NCBI GenBank assembly: GCA_903906305.1
Contig: CAIVJR010000007.1
Coordinates: 1 to 45,808 of the forward strand
Direction of reading: 5' to 3'
Source: an uncultured bacterium
GTDB taxonomy: Bacteria; Patescibacteriota; Dojkabacteria; SC72
DNA length: 45,808 nucleotides
Position numbers and translations under genes: made by a program. This document shows, in pieces, positions 1 through 7,019 of the stretch; position 1 is the first letter of the stretch, and each line of letters starts with the position of its first letter. The notes under the pieces are model-generated. The model had not been told where the DNA came from. It did no database searches and worked only from the letters and a program-made list of their open reading frames with translations.

Positions 1-77
1 AATATTATTATCAATAAAAAAAAGAATTTGCAAAATAAAAACTTTCATAGGTAATTCTAACACGGAATTTGTATTGG

Positions 78-86
78 TGGTATACT
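78..86 (+). promoter_or_regulatory. Extended -10 promoter of the first gene, predicted leaderless
   Basis: TG (78-79), one base, then TATACT (81-86). Exactly six bases (87-92) separate the hexamer from ATG 93, so transcription would start on the A of the start codon. No good -35 is seen; the best is CTAACA at an 18-base spacing. The same geometry recurs at four or more genes in the window. Confidence 0.5.
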
Positions 87-92
87 TTTTGT

Positions 93-545
93 ATGACAGA
101 TACCATTTCTAAAATATTGAAATATGAGAAAGAGGGTTGTTATTTTCATGCTTCGCCTAATCCAGATATAACAGTTTTAGAACCAAGACAGGCAAGTGAT
201 GTTACGGATGAGAAATTTAATAGTGATTTAGCTGTTTATGCTTCCAATACTTCACAAACATGTATTAAAGGTATTGTTAGTGCAGGTCACAACTTAAATG
301 GAGTTTGGGGAATTTTCCCTGAGAAAGAAAATACTTTAGTAGCAAAAATTCCTAAATCATGGAAATCAGAAGTGGAGAAGAGTACTGGCTTTCTTTATAT
401 TCTTCCATCTGAATCATTTACTACTGATAATCCTGGAAATTGGCAAGTAAAGAGTAATACAAGTGTAAAACCAATAGACAAAATACCTGTTACATTTAAT
501 GATTTTATAGCATTGGGTGGAGAAGTAATTTGGACAGAAGAATAA
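93..545 (+). CDS. Small protein of unknown function (HxS...LEPR motif)
   Basis: 150 residues, soluble, with no signal peptide or membrane segment. I do not recognise the family with confidence. The N-terminal part reads FHASPNPDITVLEPRQ, then LAVYAS about 20 residues later. This layout is loosely reminiscent of proteins with an ADP-ribosyltransferase-like H-x-S opening, but that is only a resemblance by eye. ATG 93 is chosen over an in-frame TTG at 69 because the TTG lies inside the promoter -10 region. The stop lies two bases before the start of the ASCH gene, so the two are probably cotranscribed. Confidence 0.6.
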   Translation: MTDTISKILKYEKEGCYFHASPNPDITVLEPRQASDVTDEKFNSDLAVYASNTSQTCIKGIVSAGHNLNGVWGIFPEKENTLVAKIPKSWKSEVEKSTGFLYILPSESFTTDNPGNWQVKSNTSVKPIDKIPVTFNDFIALGGEVIWTEE

Positions 546-547
546 AT

Positions 548-892
548 ATGAAGCATGAGATGAAACTAAACTCTACCGCTTTTGGAGGAGTAAAAAAGGG
601 AATTCAGAAATATGAGACTCGGTTATTAGATGAAAAAAGAAGTAAGATCCAAATTGGAGATACAATCATTTTCTATAAACTTCCTGATTTAAAAGAAAAA
701 ACAGAAGTTAAGGTTACAAATATCATCAGAGCGAAGAATTTCAATGAACTATTTACAATGTTTCCAGTAACTGAGGCAAATTGGCCATCAAATTTCACTA
801 TAGAAGATTGTGCGAAATCAATGGAAAAATACTATTCAATTAAAGATCAAAATAAATACGGAGTGGTAGCTTTCAAGCTATTAATCTCCTAG
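548..892 (+). CDS. ASCH-domain protein
   Basis: 114 residues. The segment IQKYETRLLDEKRSKIQIGD (roughly residues 19-38) matches the ASCH signature in which a G(I/K)K-x-YE-x-RL-x-DEKR stretch is followed by IGD-x-I-x-F. ASCH is a PUA-like beta-barrel that binds RNA or nucleotides; some small ASCH proteins hydrolyse N4-acetylcytidine, but nothing here proves that activity. ATG 548 is preferred to an in-frame upstream start inside the previous gene. It sits two bases after the previous stop, so the two genes form a small operon ahead of the aspS promoter. Confidence 0.75.
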   Translation: MKHEMKLNSTAFGGVKKGIQKYETRLLDEKRSKIQIGDTIIFYKLPDLKEKTEVKVTNIIRAKNFNELFTMFPVTEANWPSNFTIEDCAKSMEKYYSIKDQNKYGVVAFKLLIS

Positions 893-911
893 TTCAATTT
901 CTTCCATATAA

Positions 912-920
912 TGATATAAT
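912..920 (+). promoter_or_regulatory. Extended -10 promoter of aspS
   Basis: TGATATAAT, a perfect TGnTATAAT element, lies 34 bases before ATG 955. The predicted start near 927 gives a leader of about 28 bases without a Shine-Dalgarno. The -35 region is weak. Confidence 0.6.
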
Positions 921-954
921 CTCCACATATAGATTATTTAATCAAACCATATTC

Positions 955-2316
955 ATGGAATTACTAGAAAGAACCCATATAGGGGAATTAGCACAACACA
1001 TAGGACAAGTTATTAGAATAAGAGGAAGAGTAGATACCATAAGAGATCAAGGCAAAATCATATTCATAATGGTAAGAGACAGATCCGGAATAGTACAAAC
1101 AGTAGCATGGTTTGGAGACGAAGAAGTATTCAAAACTGCAAAAACCCTAACCGCAGAATCAGTAATAGATATAACAGGAGAAGTAAAAGAAGCAAAACAA
1201 GTAGCATGTGGATATGAAATAGGGATAAAAACATTAAACATAGACTCATTAGCACAAACCCCATTACCAATAGCAATAGAAGCAGAACATACAGATAATG
1301 TAACCGCACTAGACAAAAGATTAGACTCAAGATGGATAGACCTAAGAAGTAAAAAGAACCAATTAATGATGGATGTCGCTACCACAATGGGAGCATCATT
1401 CAGACAATATTGTGTAGATAACGGATGTGTAGAAATCAATGCACCAAGAGTAATCAGTGCAGCAAGTGAATCAGGAGCAAACGTATTCGAAGTAAAATAC
1501 TTTGACAGAAAAGCATACCTAGCTCAATCTCCACAGTTCCACAAACAGATGGGAATAGCATCAGACTTGGAAAGAGTCTTTAACATGGGACCAGTATTTA
1601 GAGCAGAAAAATCATTCACAACTAGACACTTAACAGAATATACCAGCTTCGATGTAGAACTAGGATATATCGATTCATTCAAAGATGTATGTAAATATGA
1701 ACAAGAAATGATCAAAACCATGCTTACAAATGTAAAAGCAAAGTATGGAGACAAAGTAAAAGAAGTATTCGGTATAGATATCAAAGTACCAGAAGGAGAC
1801 TTCCCATACCTCACAGTAGCAGAAGCTAAAGAAAAACTAGCTCAAGCAGGTATAGAAAGTAAAGATACCGGAGACTTCTCCCCAGAAGAAGAAAGAGCAA
1901 TGGGAGAGATAATGGAGAAAGAAACAGGATGCGAATTTGTCTTTGTAATTGATTACCCACATGCAAGAAGAGCCTTCTATCATATGAAGAATGCAGAAAA
2001 TCCAAAACTAGCATTAGGCTATGACCTATTCTGGAAAGGTATTGAAATTACAACAGGTGCACAAAGAGAACATAGATTAGAAGAATTAAAGAAGAATGCA
2101 ACAGAGAGAGGAATGGAATTAGATGGACAGCTTAAAGATTACCTAGAATATTTTGAATATGGTTGCCCACCTCATGGTGGTTTTGCAATTGGAACAGAAA
2201 GAGTCCTAATGAAGATGTTAGGCTTTGGAAGTATCCTAGAAACCACATACTTACCTAACACTCCAAACAGACTAGGAAAACTACTCTCTAAAATTGCGGT
2301 TGAGAAGAAGAAATAA
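955..2316 (+). CDS. aspS: Aspartyl-tRNA synthetase, archaeal/non-discriminating type
   Basis: 453 residues. It charges tRNA-Asp, and possibly tRNA-Asn, with aspartate. The N-terminal OB-fold anticodon domain covers about residues 1-105. The class II core follows: motif 1 region near 120-170 (DKRLDSRWIDLR, then PRVISAASESG), motif 2 near 214-235 (FRAEKSFTTRHLTEY) and motif 3 near 405-420 (GGFAIGTERVLMKM). The short length and the absence of the GAD insertion found in the roughly 590-residue bacterial AspRS mark the archaeal type. Proteins of this type often also misacylate tRNA-Asn, with GatCAB completing Asn-tRNA, but GatCAB is not in the window. AsnRS is the alternative reading. Codon use is markedly A-ending compared with nusA and infB. 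Confidence 0.88.
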   Translation: MELLERTHIGELAQHIGQVIRIRGRVDTIRDQGKIIFIMVRDRSGIVQTVAWFGDEEVFKTAKTLTAESVIDITGEVKEAKQVACGYEIGIKTLNIDSLAQTPLPIAIEAEHTDNVTALDKRLDSRWIDLRSKKNQLMMDVATTMGASFRQYCVDNGCVEINAPRVISAASESGANVFEVKYFDRKAYLAQSPQFHKQMGIASDLERVFNMGPVFRAEKSFTTRHLTEYTSFDVELGYIDSFKDVCKYEQEMIKTMLTNVKAKYGDKVKEVFGIDIKVPEGDFPYLTVAEAKEKLAQAGIESKDTGDFSPEEERAMGEIMEKETGCEFVFVIDYPHARRAFYHMKNAENPKLALGYDLFWKGIEITTGAQREHRLEELKKNATERGMELDGQLKDYLEYFEYGCPPHGGFAIGTERVLMKMLGFGSILETTYLPNTPNRLGKLLSKIAVEKKK

Positions 2317-2337
2317 CTCGGTTATTCATCTTTCTAA

Positions 2338-2377
2338 CTCTTTGTGATATACTACTAATTGAAAGTAATACAAAGAG
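2338..2377. repeat. 8-bp inverted repeat spanning the nusA promoter
   Basis: CTCTTTGT (2338-2345) and ACAAAGAG (2370-2377) are perfect reverse complements, 24 bases apart. They bracket the -10 element and the predicted start. This could be an operator for a dimeric regulator. Confidence 0.4.
2345..2353 (+). promoter_or_regulatory. Extended -10 promoter of nusA-infB
   Basis: TGATATACT. The predicted transcription start is near 2360, giving a leader of about 94 bases that contains the hairpin at 2381-2411. If the promoter is inactive, nusA would depend on readthrough from aspS. Confidence 0.5.
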
Positions 2378-2380
2378 GAG

Positions 2381-2411
2381 GGTGGGGATGAAAATTCTCA
2401 CCTTTTTTTTT
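2381..2411 (+). terminator. Intrinsic terminator or attenuator in the nusA leader
   Basis: A nine-pair stem GGTGGGGAT (2381-2389) / ATTCTCACC (2394-2402), with two G-U pairs, closes on a GAAA tetraloop (GNRA type). Nine T follow (2403-2411). The stem plus T-tract is a textbook intrinsic terminator. Because it lies downstream of the promoter-like element at 2345 and upstream of nusA, it could end aspS transcripts, attenuate nusA, or both. Confidence 0.75.
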
Positions 2412-2453
2412 GAAAGAACTATTTTAAATATAATTTTTAATAATAATTAAACC

Positions 2454-3689
2454 ATGGCAATGACATCAGAATTTGTTTCTGCAATCAATCAAATAGCATC
2501 AGAAAGAGGCATTGAAAAAGAAGAAATCTTTACAGCCTTAGAATCAGCAATATTGGTAGCATACAAAAAAGAAAAATTCATGGATCTCAACCTCTCTCAA
2601 GAAGAGGAAGAATCTATGGGAAGTAACCTAACAGTAGAGCTTGATAGAGAGACAGGTGAGTTTAAACTCATAGCTACAAAAGAAGTAGTAAAGAAAGTAA
2701 CTGACGACAATACTCAAATATCAGTAACCGAAGCAGAAATGATCTCTCCAAACGTTGAAGTTGGAGACTCAATTCAATTAGAAATGCCTGTTGAAGATTT
2801 TGGAAGAATTGCTGCACAGACTGCAAAGCAGGTTATCTTACAAAAGATGAGAGAATCAGAGAAGGAAGCAGTATTAAGTGAATTTAGCGACAAGGTTGGA
2901 GAAGTATTCAGTGCTTTGATGCAGAGAATGCAAAAAGGACAGGTAATCTTCGAAATTGGAAAAGCTACAGCAGTAATGCCTCAGGAAGAGCAGATTTCTA
3001 ATGAATTCTACAGATTAGGTGAAAGATACAAGGTATTGTTGAAATCTATCGATGATTCCGAAGTCATTGTTTCTAGAGCAGATCCTAAGTTCTTAATTGA
3101 ACTTTTCAAATTAGAAGTTCCAGAAATTGAATCAGGAGTTGTTGAAATCAAAGCTGTTGCAAGAGAAGCAGGTTCTAGAAGTAAGATTGCAGTCGTATCT
3201 CATCAGGATGGTGTAGATCCAATTGGATCATGCGTAGGTCAGAGAGGTATCCGTATTGCAAACGTTATGAATGAAATTGGTGAAGAGAAGATTGATATCA
3301 TTGAATGGGATGAGGAACCAAGAAAGTTTGTTGCTAATGCATTAAGTCCAGCAAAGATTGACGGAGTAAACCTAAGTGAAGATACAGCTACTGTAACTGT
3401 TGATGAAGATCAACTATCATTGGCTATCGGTAGAGAAGGACAAAATGTAAGATTGGCATGGAAGTTAACTGGATTCAAGATTGATATTGTTGGAAATGGA
3501 GTTAGAAAAGAAGAAGCAGTAGCAACACCTATGGCAGATGAAGTTGCACCAGAGGTATTACCAAAAAAGAAAGCTACTAAAAAGAAAACAACAAAGAAGG
3601 ATAAAAAGGAAACTCCTGTTACAGAAGAAATAGTTGTAGAAGAGGTAAAACCAGAGGAAGTAGTAGAAGAAGCAGCTAAGGAAGAATAA
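2454..3689 (+). CDS. nusA: Transcription termination/antitermination factor NusA
   Basis: 411 residues. It binds RNA polymerase and nascent RNA to modulate pausing, termination and antitermination. An N-terminal polymerase-binding domain (about 1-130) precedes an S1 domain (about 135-200). KH1 and KH2 follow, with the signature CVGQRGIRIANVMNEIGEEK near 260 and the AIGREGQNVRLA loop near 322. The C-terminus is a lysine-, glutamate- and threonine-rich tail instead of the acidic repeats of proteobacterial NusA. infB follows after 19 bases. rimP, rbfA and the ylxR-like genes that usually accompany this pair are absent here. A leader terminator upstream fits autoregulation by NusA, but that is inference. 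Confidence 0.96.
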   Translation: MAMTSEFVSAINQIASERGIEKEEIFTALESAILVAYKKEKFMDLNLSQEEEESMGSNLTVELDRETGEFKLIATKEVVKKVTDDNTQISVTEAEMISPNVEVGDSIQLEMPVEDFGRIAAQTAKQVILQKMRESEKEAVLSEFSDKVGEVFSALMQRMQKGQVIFEIGKATAVMPQEEQISNEFYRLGERYKVLLKSIDDSEVIVSRADPKFLIELFKLEVPEIESGVVEIKAVAREAGSRSKIAVVSHQDGVDPIGSCVGQRGIRIANVMNEIGEEKIDIIEWDEEPRKFVANALSPAKIDGVNLSEDTATVTVDEDQLSLAIGREGQNVRLAWKLTGFKIDIVGNGVRKEEAVATPMADEVAPEVLPKKKATKKKTTKKDKKETPVTEEIVVEEVKPEEVVEEAAKEE

Positions 3690-3708
3690 TAACTTTAAGG
3701 ATTAAATA

Positions 3709-5250
3709 ATGTCTAAGAAAAGTCAGAATACAAATCAAGATGGTGTAAGGGTACCAATAGTGACTATCTTAGGTCATGTTGATCATGGTAAGACTACAAT
3801 ATTGGATAACATTCGAAAGAGTAATGTTCAAGGTTGTGAAGTTGGAGGTATTACTCAGAGGGTTTCTGTGTTTACAATATGTGCAAAAGGCGAGAACAGA
3901 ATTACATTCATTGATACTCCAGGTCACGAAGCCTTCGATCTAATGAGGTCTAGAGGTGGAAGTATTGCAGATATCGTATTGTTGATTGTTGCTGCAGATG
4001 ATGGTGTACAACCACAGACTAAGGAATCGATAGAGATCATAAACCGTTCTACAGCTAAACCAATTGTTGTCATTAACAAATGTGATTTACCAGATGTAGA
4101 TATTGCAAAGATAAAGCGAGAATTGGTTAGTAATGGAATGCAGGTAGAAGGATTAGGAGGATCAGTTCCTGTTATTGAAGTATCTGGAAAGACTGGAAAA
4201 GGAATTCCTGAACTCTTAGACCTAATACTTCTCGTTGCAGAAGTAGAAGGATTGCAAGAGAGAGATGAGTTGCCAAAAGGAGTTATAGGGAAAGCATTTG
4301 TTTTAGAATCAGTTAAAGATCAATCTAAGGGAAATGTATCCTCTATGGCCCTAATTAGTGGTCATATATGTGAAGGAGATCTCTTTGGATACAGAATAGG
4401 GAAGGAATATTTCATTGAAAAGGTAAAAGGAGTAATAGCTGAGGACAATGCAGACCTATGTCTCTTAGGTGGTGGATGTGGTGGAAAAATCTTAGGAATA
4501 TCCAATTCGTTAGAATTAGGTACAGAGGTATTTGTATTAGAAAAAAATGATGAGAAATTCTTAAAATCCTTGTACAAAGAAGTATCTACAGAAGCAATAA
4601 CAGAGGAAGAAGCATTGGACGATTTCTTTGGTGATCAGTTAGCAACTAATGACAAATTCTTTAATGTCATTGTTAAAAGTTCTTCAGAAGGGTCTTTGGA
4701 AGCATTGAAGAAGTCTTTAGGTAAGATTGAGGAAGATGGATATACAGCAAAGATAATTAAGTCTGGAGTAGGAAATATTACTCTTCAAGATGTAGAAATG
4801 GGAAGTCTTTCAAAAGCTATTGTATTAGGATTCGAAGTTGGAATGGAAAATGGTGTTAATGAATATGCGAAGAATAACAAGGTTTTGGTAAGAACATATG
4901 ACATTATCTACAAACTTCTTGAAGAGGTTAATGATGTTGTCTCCCTTATGTCTTTACCAAAGGATGTTGAAGAAGAAATCGGAAAAGCAATTGTTAAAAC
5001 AATATTTGTACTCTCGAATGGTACTAAGGTATTTGGTAGCAGAGTAGAGAGTGGAATAATGAAAAGAGACTGTAGATGTGATGTTGTAAGGAAAGATGAA
5101 ATACTTGGAAGTGGAAAGATTAAGTCATTAAGAATCAACAAAGATACTGTTACAGAGGCTAAAACAGGATTTGAATGTGGTATACAACTGGATGCTGATA
5201 TTGATATCCAAGAGGGTGATGAGATATATTGTTTCAAGGTGGTTAAATAA
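3709..5250 (+). CDS. infB: Translation initiation factor IF-2, short form
   Basis: 513 residues. This GTPase brings initiator tRNA to the 30S subunit and promotes subunit joining. The G domain starts almost immediately: G1 is GHVDHGKT (about residues 22-29), G2 GGITQ, G3 DTPGHEAF, G4 NKCD (about 122-125) and G5 SGKTG. Domains II, III and the C-terminal tRNA-binding domain complete the protein. The IF2N region and the long linker of typical IF-2 (700-900 residues) are missing, leaving only about 20 residues before the G domain. G4 and G5 are canonical, in contrast to EF-Tu and EF-G in this window. An AAGGA sequence before the ATG is one of the few plausible Shine-Dalgarno sites here. Confidence 0.96.
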   Translation: MSKKSQNTNQDGVRVPIVTILGHVDHGKTTILDNIRKSNVQGCEVGGITQRVSVFTICAKGENRITFIDTPGHEAFDLMRSRGGSIADIVLLIVAADDGVQPQTKESIEIINRSTAKPIVVINKCDLPDVDIAKIKRELVSNGMQVEGLGGSVPVIEVSGKTGKGIPELLDLILLVAEVEGLQERDELPKGVIGKAFVLESVKDQSKGNVSSMALISGHICEGDLFGYRIGKEYFIEKVKGVIAEDNADLCLLGGGCGGKILGISNSLELGTEVFVLEKNDEKFLKSLYKEVSTEAITEEEALDDFFGDQLATNDKFFNVIVKSSSEGSLEALKKSLGKIEEDGYTAKIIKSGVGNITLQDVEMGSLSKAIVLGFEVGMENGVNEYAKNNKVLVRTYDIIYKLLEEVNDVVSLMSLPKDVEEEIGKAIVKTIFVLSNGTKVFGSRVESGIMKRDCRCDVVRKDEILGSGKIKSLRINKDTVTEAKTGFECGIQLDADIDIQEGDEIYCFKVVK

Positions 5251-5253
5251 TCA

Positions 5254-5282
5254 TTGACCTAGATATTGTGAAGTGATACATT
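5254..5282 (+). promoter_or_regulatory. Promoter TTGACC-17-TACATT
   Basis: The -35 TTGACC (5254-5259), a 17-base spacer and the -10 TACATT (5277-5282) are joined by an upstream TG (5274-5275). It starts immediately after the infB stop and would give a leader of about 24 bases for the gene at 5313. Confidence 0.65.
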
Positions 5283-5312
5283 TTACATGTATAAATTTTA
5301 CTGCCTAAATAT

Positions 5313-6083
5313 ATGCCTGGAGTATCTGGAGAAAATGAATCTAATTATCAAAATGAAACATCATCAAATGAAACGAATCCTAGTCTTGTGGCTGCCGCAA
5401 GAAATGGGGAAATGAATTTTACTCATGATCCTGAAATGCTTGGAAGCGTTGCCCCTGATAGAGAAGATGGAATGGCAGAAGCAGCTTTTGAGGCTCAGCA
5501 AAATGCTGAAATTGAAAGACTTGCAGTGGAAGCTTCAGCAATTAGTCCTGATTTTGAAAATGGTATAAAGGTAGAATTACAGGAAACAGCAAAGGAGACT
5601 TTGAAAATGAAGATAGAGAGTAAGGTTTATGACTTCTTAACAACTGTGGAGAAAAAGATAGGGAAGAGTTTAGTTATGAAAGATATTCGTGAGAGTTTCG
5701 CCTTTCAAAAGTCGATGCAGAGGGAAACCGGAAGTGGATATTTTATTCCAGATGTAAGACTTGGAGAGAGGAATCTCAGATCTGGTAAGGAAGCCGTTGA
5801 TTTTGTTCCTGGTGGTGAAAGAATGAATGATTTTGGTGGCCTTAGAGATGCAAAAATAGCGGAGAAACCTACTGTGGATTGGGTAGGACAACTTAGTAAT
5901 AATATTGAGTCAGTACAAAAGATAAGTGGAAGTGTACGCCATGGAGCAAGTATTGCTGAACGTAATATTGAATCTTCTGCAATCATTAACAAACTAGAAG
6001 AATGGAGGGGAAATATAAAAGCAAGACAAGAAAGCGTAAGAGGAGTAGCTCAGTTAGTGAGTGCATATGGAACTGTAGCATAG
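5313..6083 (+). CDS. Conserved-looking hypothetical, helical, unknown function
   Basis: 256 residues, hydrophilic, no signal peptide or membrane segment, and not recognised. The first 60 residues are low-complexity and rich in Asn, Ser, Glu and Ala. A helical, charged central part (about 70-140) is followed by a region rich in Gly and Arg, and then a helical C-terminus. It has its own strong promoter directly after infB. A second unknown gene follows 27 bases downstream and probably shares the transcript. Its position between infB and rpsO (where truB, rbfA or ribF often sit) hints at translation or cell biology, but no enzymatic motif supports this. Confidence 0.6.
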   Translation: MPGVSGENESNYQNETSSNETNPSLVAAARNGEMNFTHDPEMLGSVAPDREDGMAEAAFEAQQNAEIERLAVEASAISPDFENGIKVELQETAKETLKMKIESKVYDFLTTVEKKIGKSLVMKDIRESFAFQKSMQRETGSGYFIPDVRLGERNLRSGKEAVDFVPGGERMNDFGGLRDAKIAEKPTVDWVGQLSNNIESVQKISGSVRHGASIAERNIESSAIINKLEEWRGNIKARQESVRGVAQLVSAYGTVA

Positions 6084-6110
6084 AAGATATAATTTATTAA
6101 AACCAATACA

Positions 6111-6524
6111 ATGACACCCGAAGCTTTAAAAATCAGAGAATATATCCTTAGTAGCGCAATCTCAGATAGTGCAAAAAATGAAATACTACCCTTACTTGGA
6201 GTCATAAGTACACCAGGAATAAAGGAAAGAATTCTTAAAATCTTAGAAATAGAAGGTAAGGCAGCTGATCTAGAAGAGAAATTTCTAAATTTGGATATAG
6301 ATAATCCCCAGGGAAATACTCAACAACAAGTCCCGGTAATGGCTCCTGTCCAACAAGCTCCTGTAGCTACACCTGTCGCACAAGTGCCACCAATGCCTAT
6401 GAATATACCAGTACAACAGCAAGGAACACCTGATATTGCTGTCCCAGCACCTGCACAAGCTAATTATGATACTCAGTCAATTAATCAGTTAGAAGATCAA
6501 TTGAGACAAATGCAACAGAAGTAA
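6111..6524 (+). CDS. Small hypothetical with Pro/Gln-rich tail
   Basis: 137 residues, not recognised. An N-terminal helical domain of about 65 residues, rich in Leu, Ile and Glu, is followed by a disordered segment (about 70-120) dominated by Pro, Gln, Val and Ala. A short C-terminal coiled-coil-like end (LEDQLRQMQQK) closes the protein. This head-linker-helix layout is typical of small adaptor or scaffold proteins, but no specific role can be assigned. It is probably cotranscribed with the unknown gene upstream and ends before a strong rpsO promoter. Confidence 0.6.
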   Translation: MTPEALKIREYILSSAISDSAKNEILPLLGVISTPGIKERILKILEIEGKAADLEEKFLNLDIDNPQGNTQQQVPVMAPVQQAPVATPVAQVPPMPMNIPVQQQGTPDIAVPAPAQANYDTQSINQLEDQLRQMQQK

Positions 6525-6558
6525 GAAGTATATATTAAGGTTATGCCAGTTGTAGCTT

Positions 6559-6587
6559 GACAGATGACCTATAAAATTATACAATAT
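6559..6587 (+). promoter_or_regulatory. Strong consensus promoter of rpsO (TTGACA-17-TACAAT)
   Basis: A perfect -35 (6559-6564), an optimal 17-base spacer and the -10 TACAAT (6582-6587). The predicted start near 6594 gives a leader of about 58 bases. This is the closest match to the sigma-70 consensus in the window. Confidence 0.8.
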
Positions 6588-6594
6588 TCTCTGT

Positions 6595-6609
6595 CCTTTT
6601 TTTGGACTT
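6595..6609 (+). other. 5'-terminal hairpin of the rpsO leader
   Basis: GTCC and GGAC flank a seven-T loop, placed at the predicted 5' end of the mRNA. It may protect the transcript end. The stem is only four pairs, so this is tentative. Confidence 0.3.
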
Positions 6610-6651
6610 CGCTTGTAATTAAGAATACATAATGATAATCTTAAACTAGAT

Positions 6652-6915
6652 ATGTCACTAACAATAGACGAAAAACTAAATACAGTAAGTAAGTACGCCA
6701 TTCACGAAGGTGATACTGGTTCTCCAGAAGTACAAATTGCATTATTAACTCTCCAAATAGAGAAGTTAAGCGAACATCTAAAAGATCACAGAAAAGATAA
6801 TCACTCTAGAAGAGGATTGTTACAAATGGTTGGTAAAAGAAGAAGATTGATACAGTACCTCAAAGATAGCGAACTCTCGAGATATACCGAATTGTCAAAG
6901 AAGTTAAAGGTGTAA
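6652..6915 (+). CDS. rpsO: Ribosomal protein S15
   Basis: 87 residues, full length. It binds the 16S central domain early in 30S assembly and forms a bridge to 23S rRNA. The family hallmarks are present: [13 protein letters not shown] near residues 21-33, [15 protein letters not shown] near 42-57 and [10 protein letters not shown] near 60-70. It lies next to pnp, as in many bacteria, but each gene has its own promoter here. A short leader hairpin is present, but no clear mimic of the S15 rRNA site was identified. Confidence 0.97.
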   Translation: MSLTIDEKLNTVSKYAIHEGDTGSPEVQIALLTLQIEKLSEHLKDHRKDNHSRRGLLQMVGKRRRLIQYLKDSELSRYTELSKKLKV

Positions 6916-6923
6916 TAACCTTT
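6906..6923 (+). terminator. Weak terminator-like hairpin over the rpsO stop codon
   Basis: AAAGGT (6906-6911) and ACCTTT (6918-6923) pair around a six-base loop and are followed by three more T. The stem includes the stop codon region. It is short, so readthrough is likely. Confidence 0.35.
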
Positions 6924-6935
6924 TTTCCTCTTTCT

Positions 6936-6962
6936 TTGTAAAAACTTTCCAAAACATATAAT
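6936..6962 (+). promoter_or_regulatory. Promoter of pnp
   Basis: TATAAT (6957-6962) has TTGTAA (6936-6941) upstream at a 15-base spacing. The predicted start near 6969 lies inside the palindrome at 6963-6988, and the leader is about 51 bases. Confidence 0.5.
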
Positions 6963-6988
6963 ATTGATGACTGTATTATGTCATCGAT
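6963..6988. repeat. Nine-pair palindrome overlapping the pnp start site
   Basis: ATTGATGAC (6963-6971) and GTCATCGAT (6980-6988) pair over nine positions with one G-T, around an eight-base spacer. The element covers about -6 to +20 of the predicted transcript. It could be an operator or a 5' mRNA hairpin; PNPase is known to control its own mRNA through a 5' stem in E. coli. Confidence 0.45.
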
Positions 6989-7019
6989 ATATTTAAATTA
7001 TATTTTTTAATTAATTAAA

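Noticed and set aside
1130-1330. Leu-rich minus-strand frame that looks like a membrane protein
   Set aside because: It arises from the complement of A-rich codons in aspS; no promoter or homologue is apparent.
6088-6093. TATAAT between the two unknown genes as a separate promoter
   Set aside because: It has no TG extension and no -35, and the position fits an ordinary AT-rich gap within an operon.
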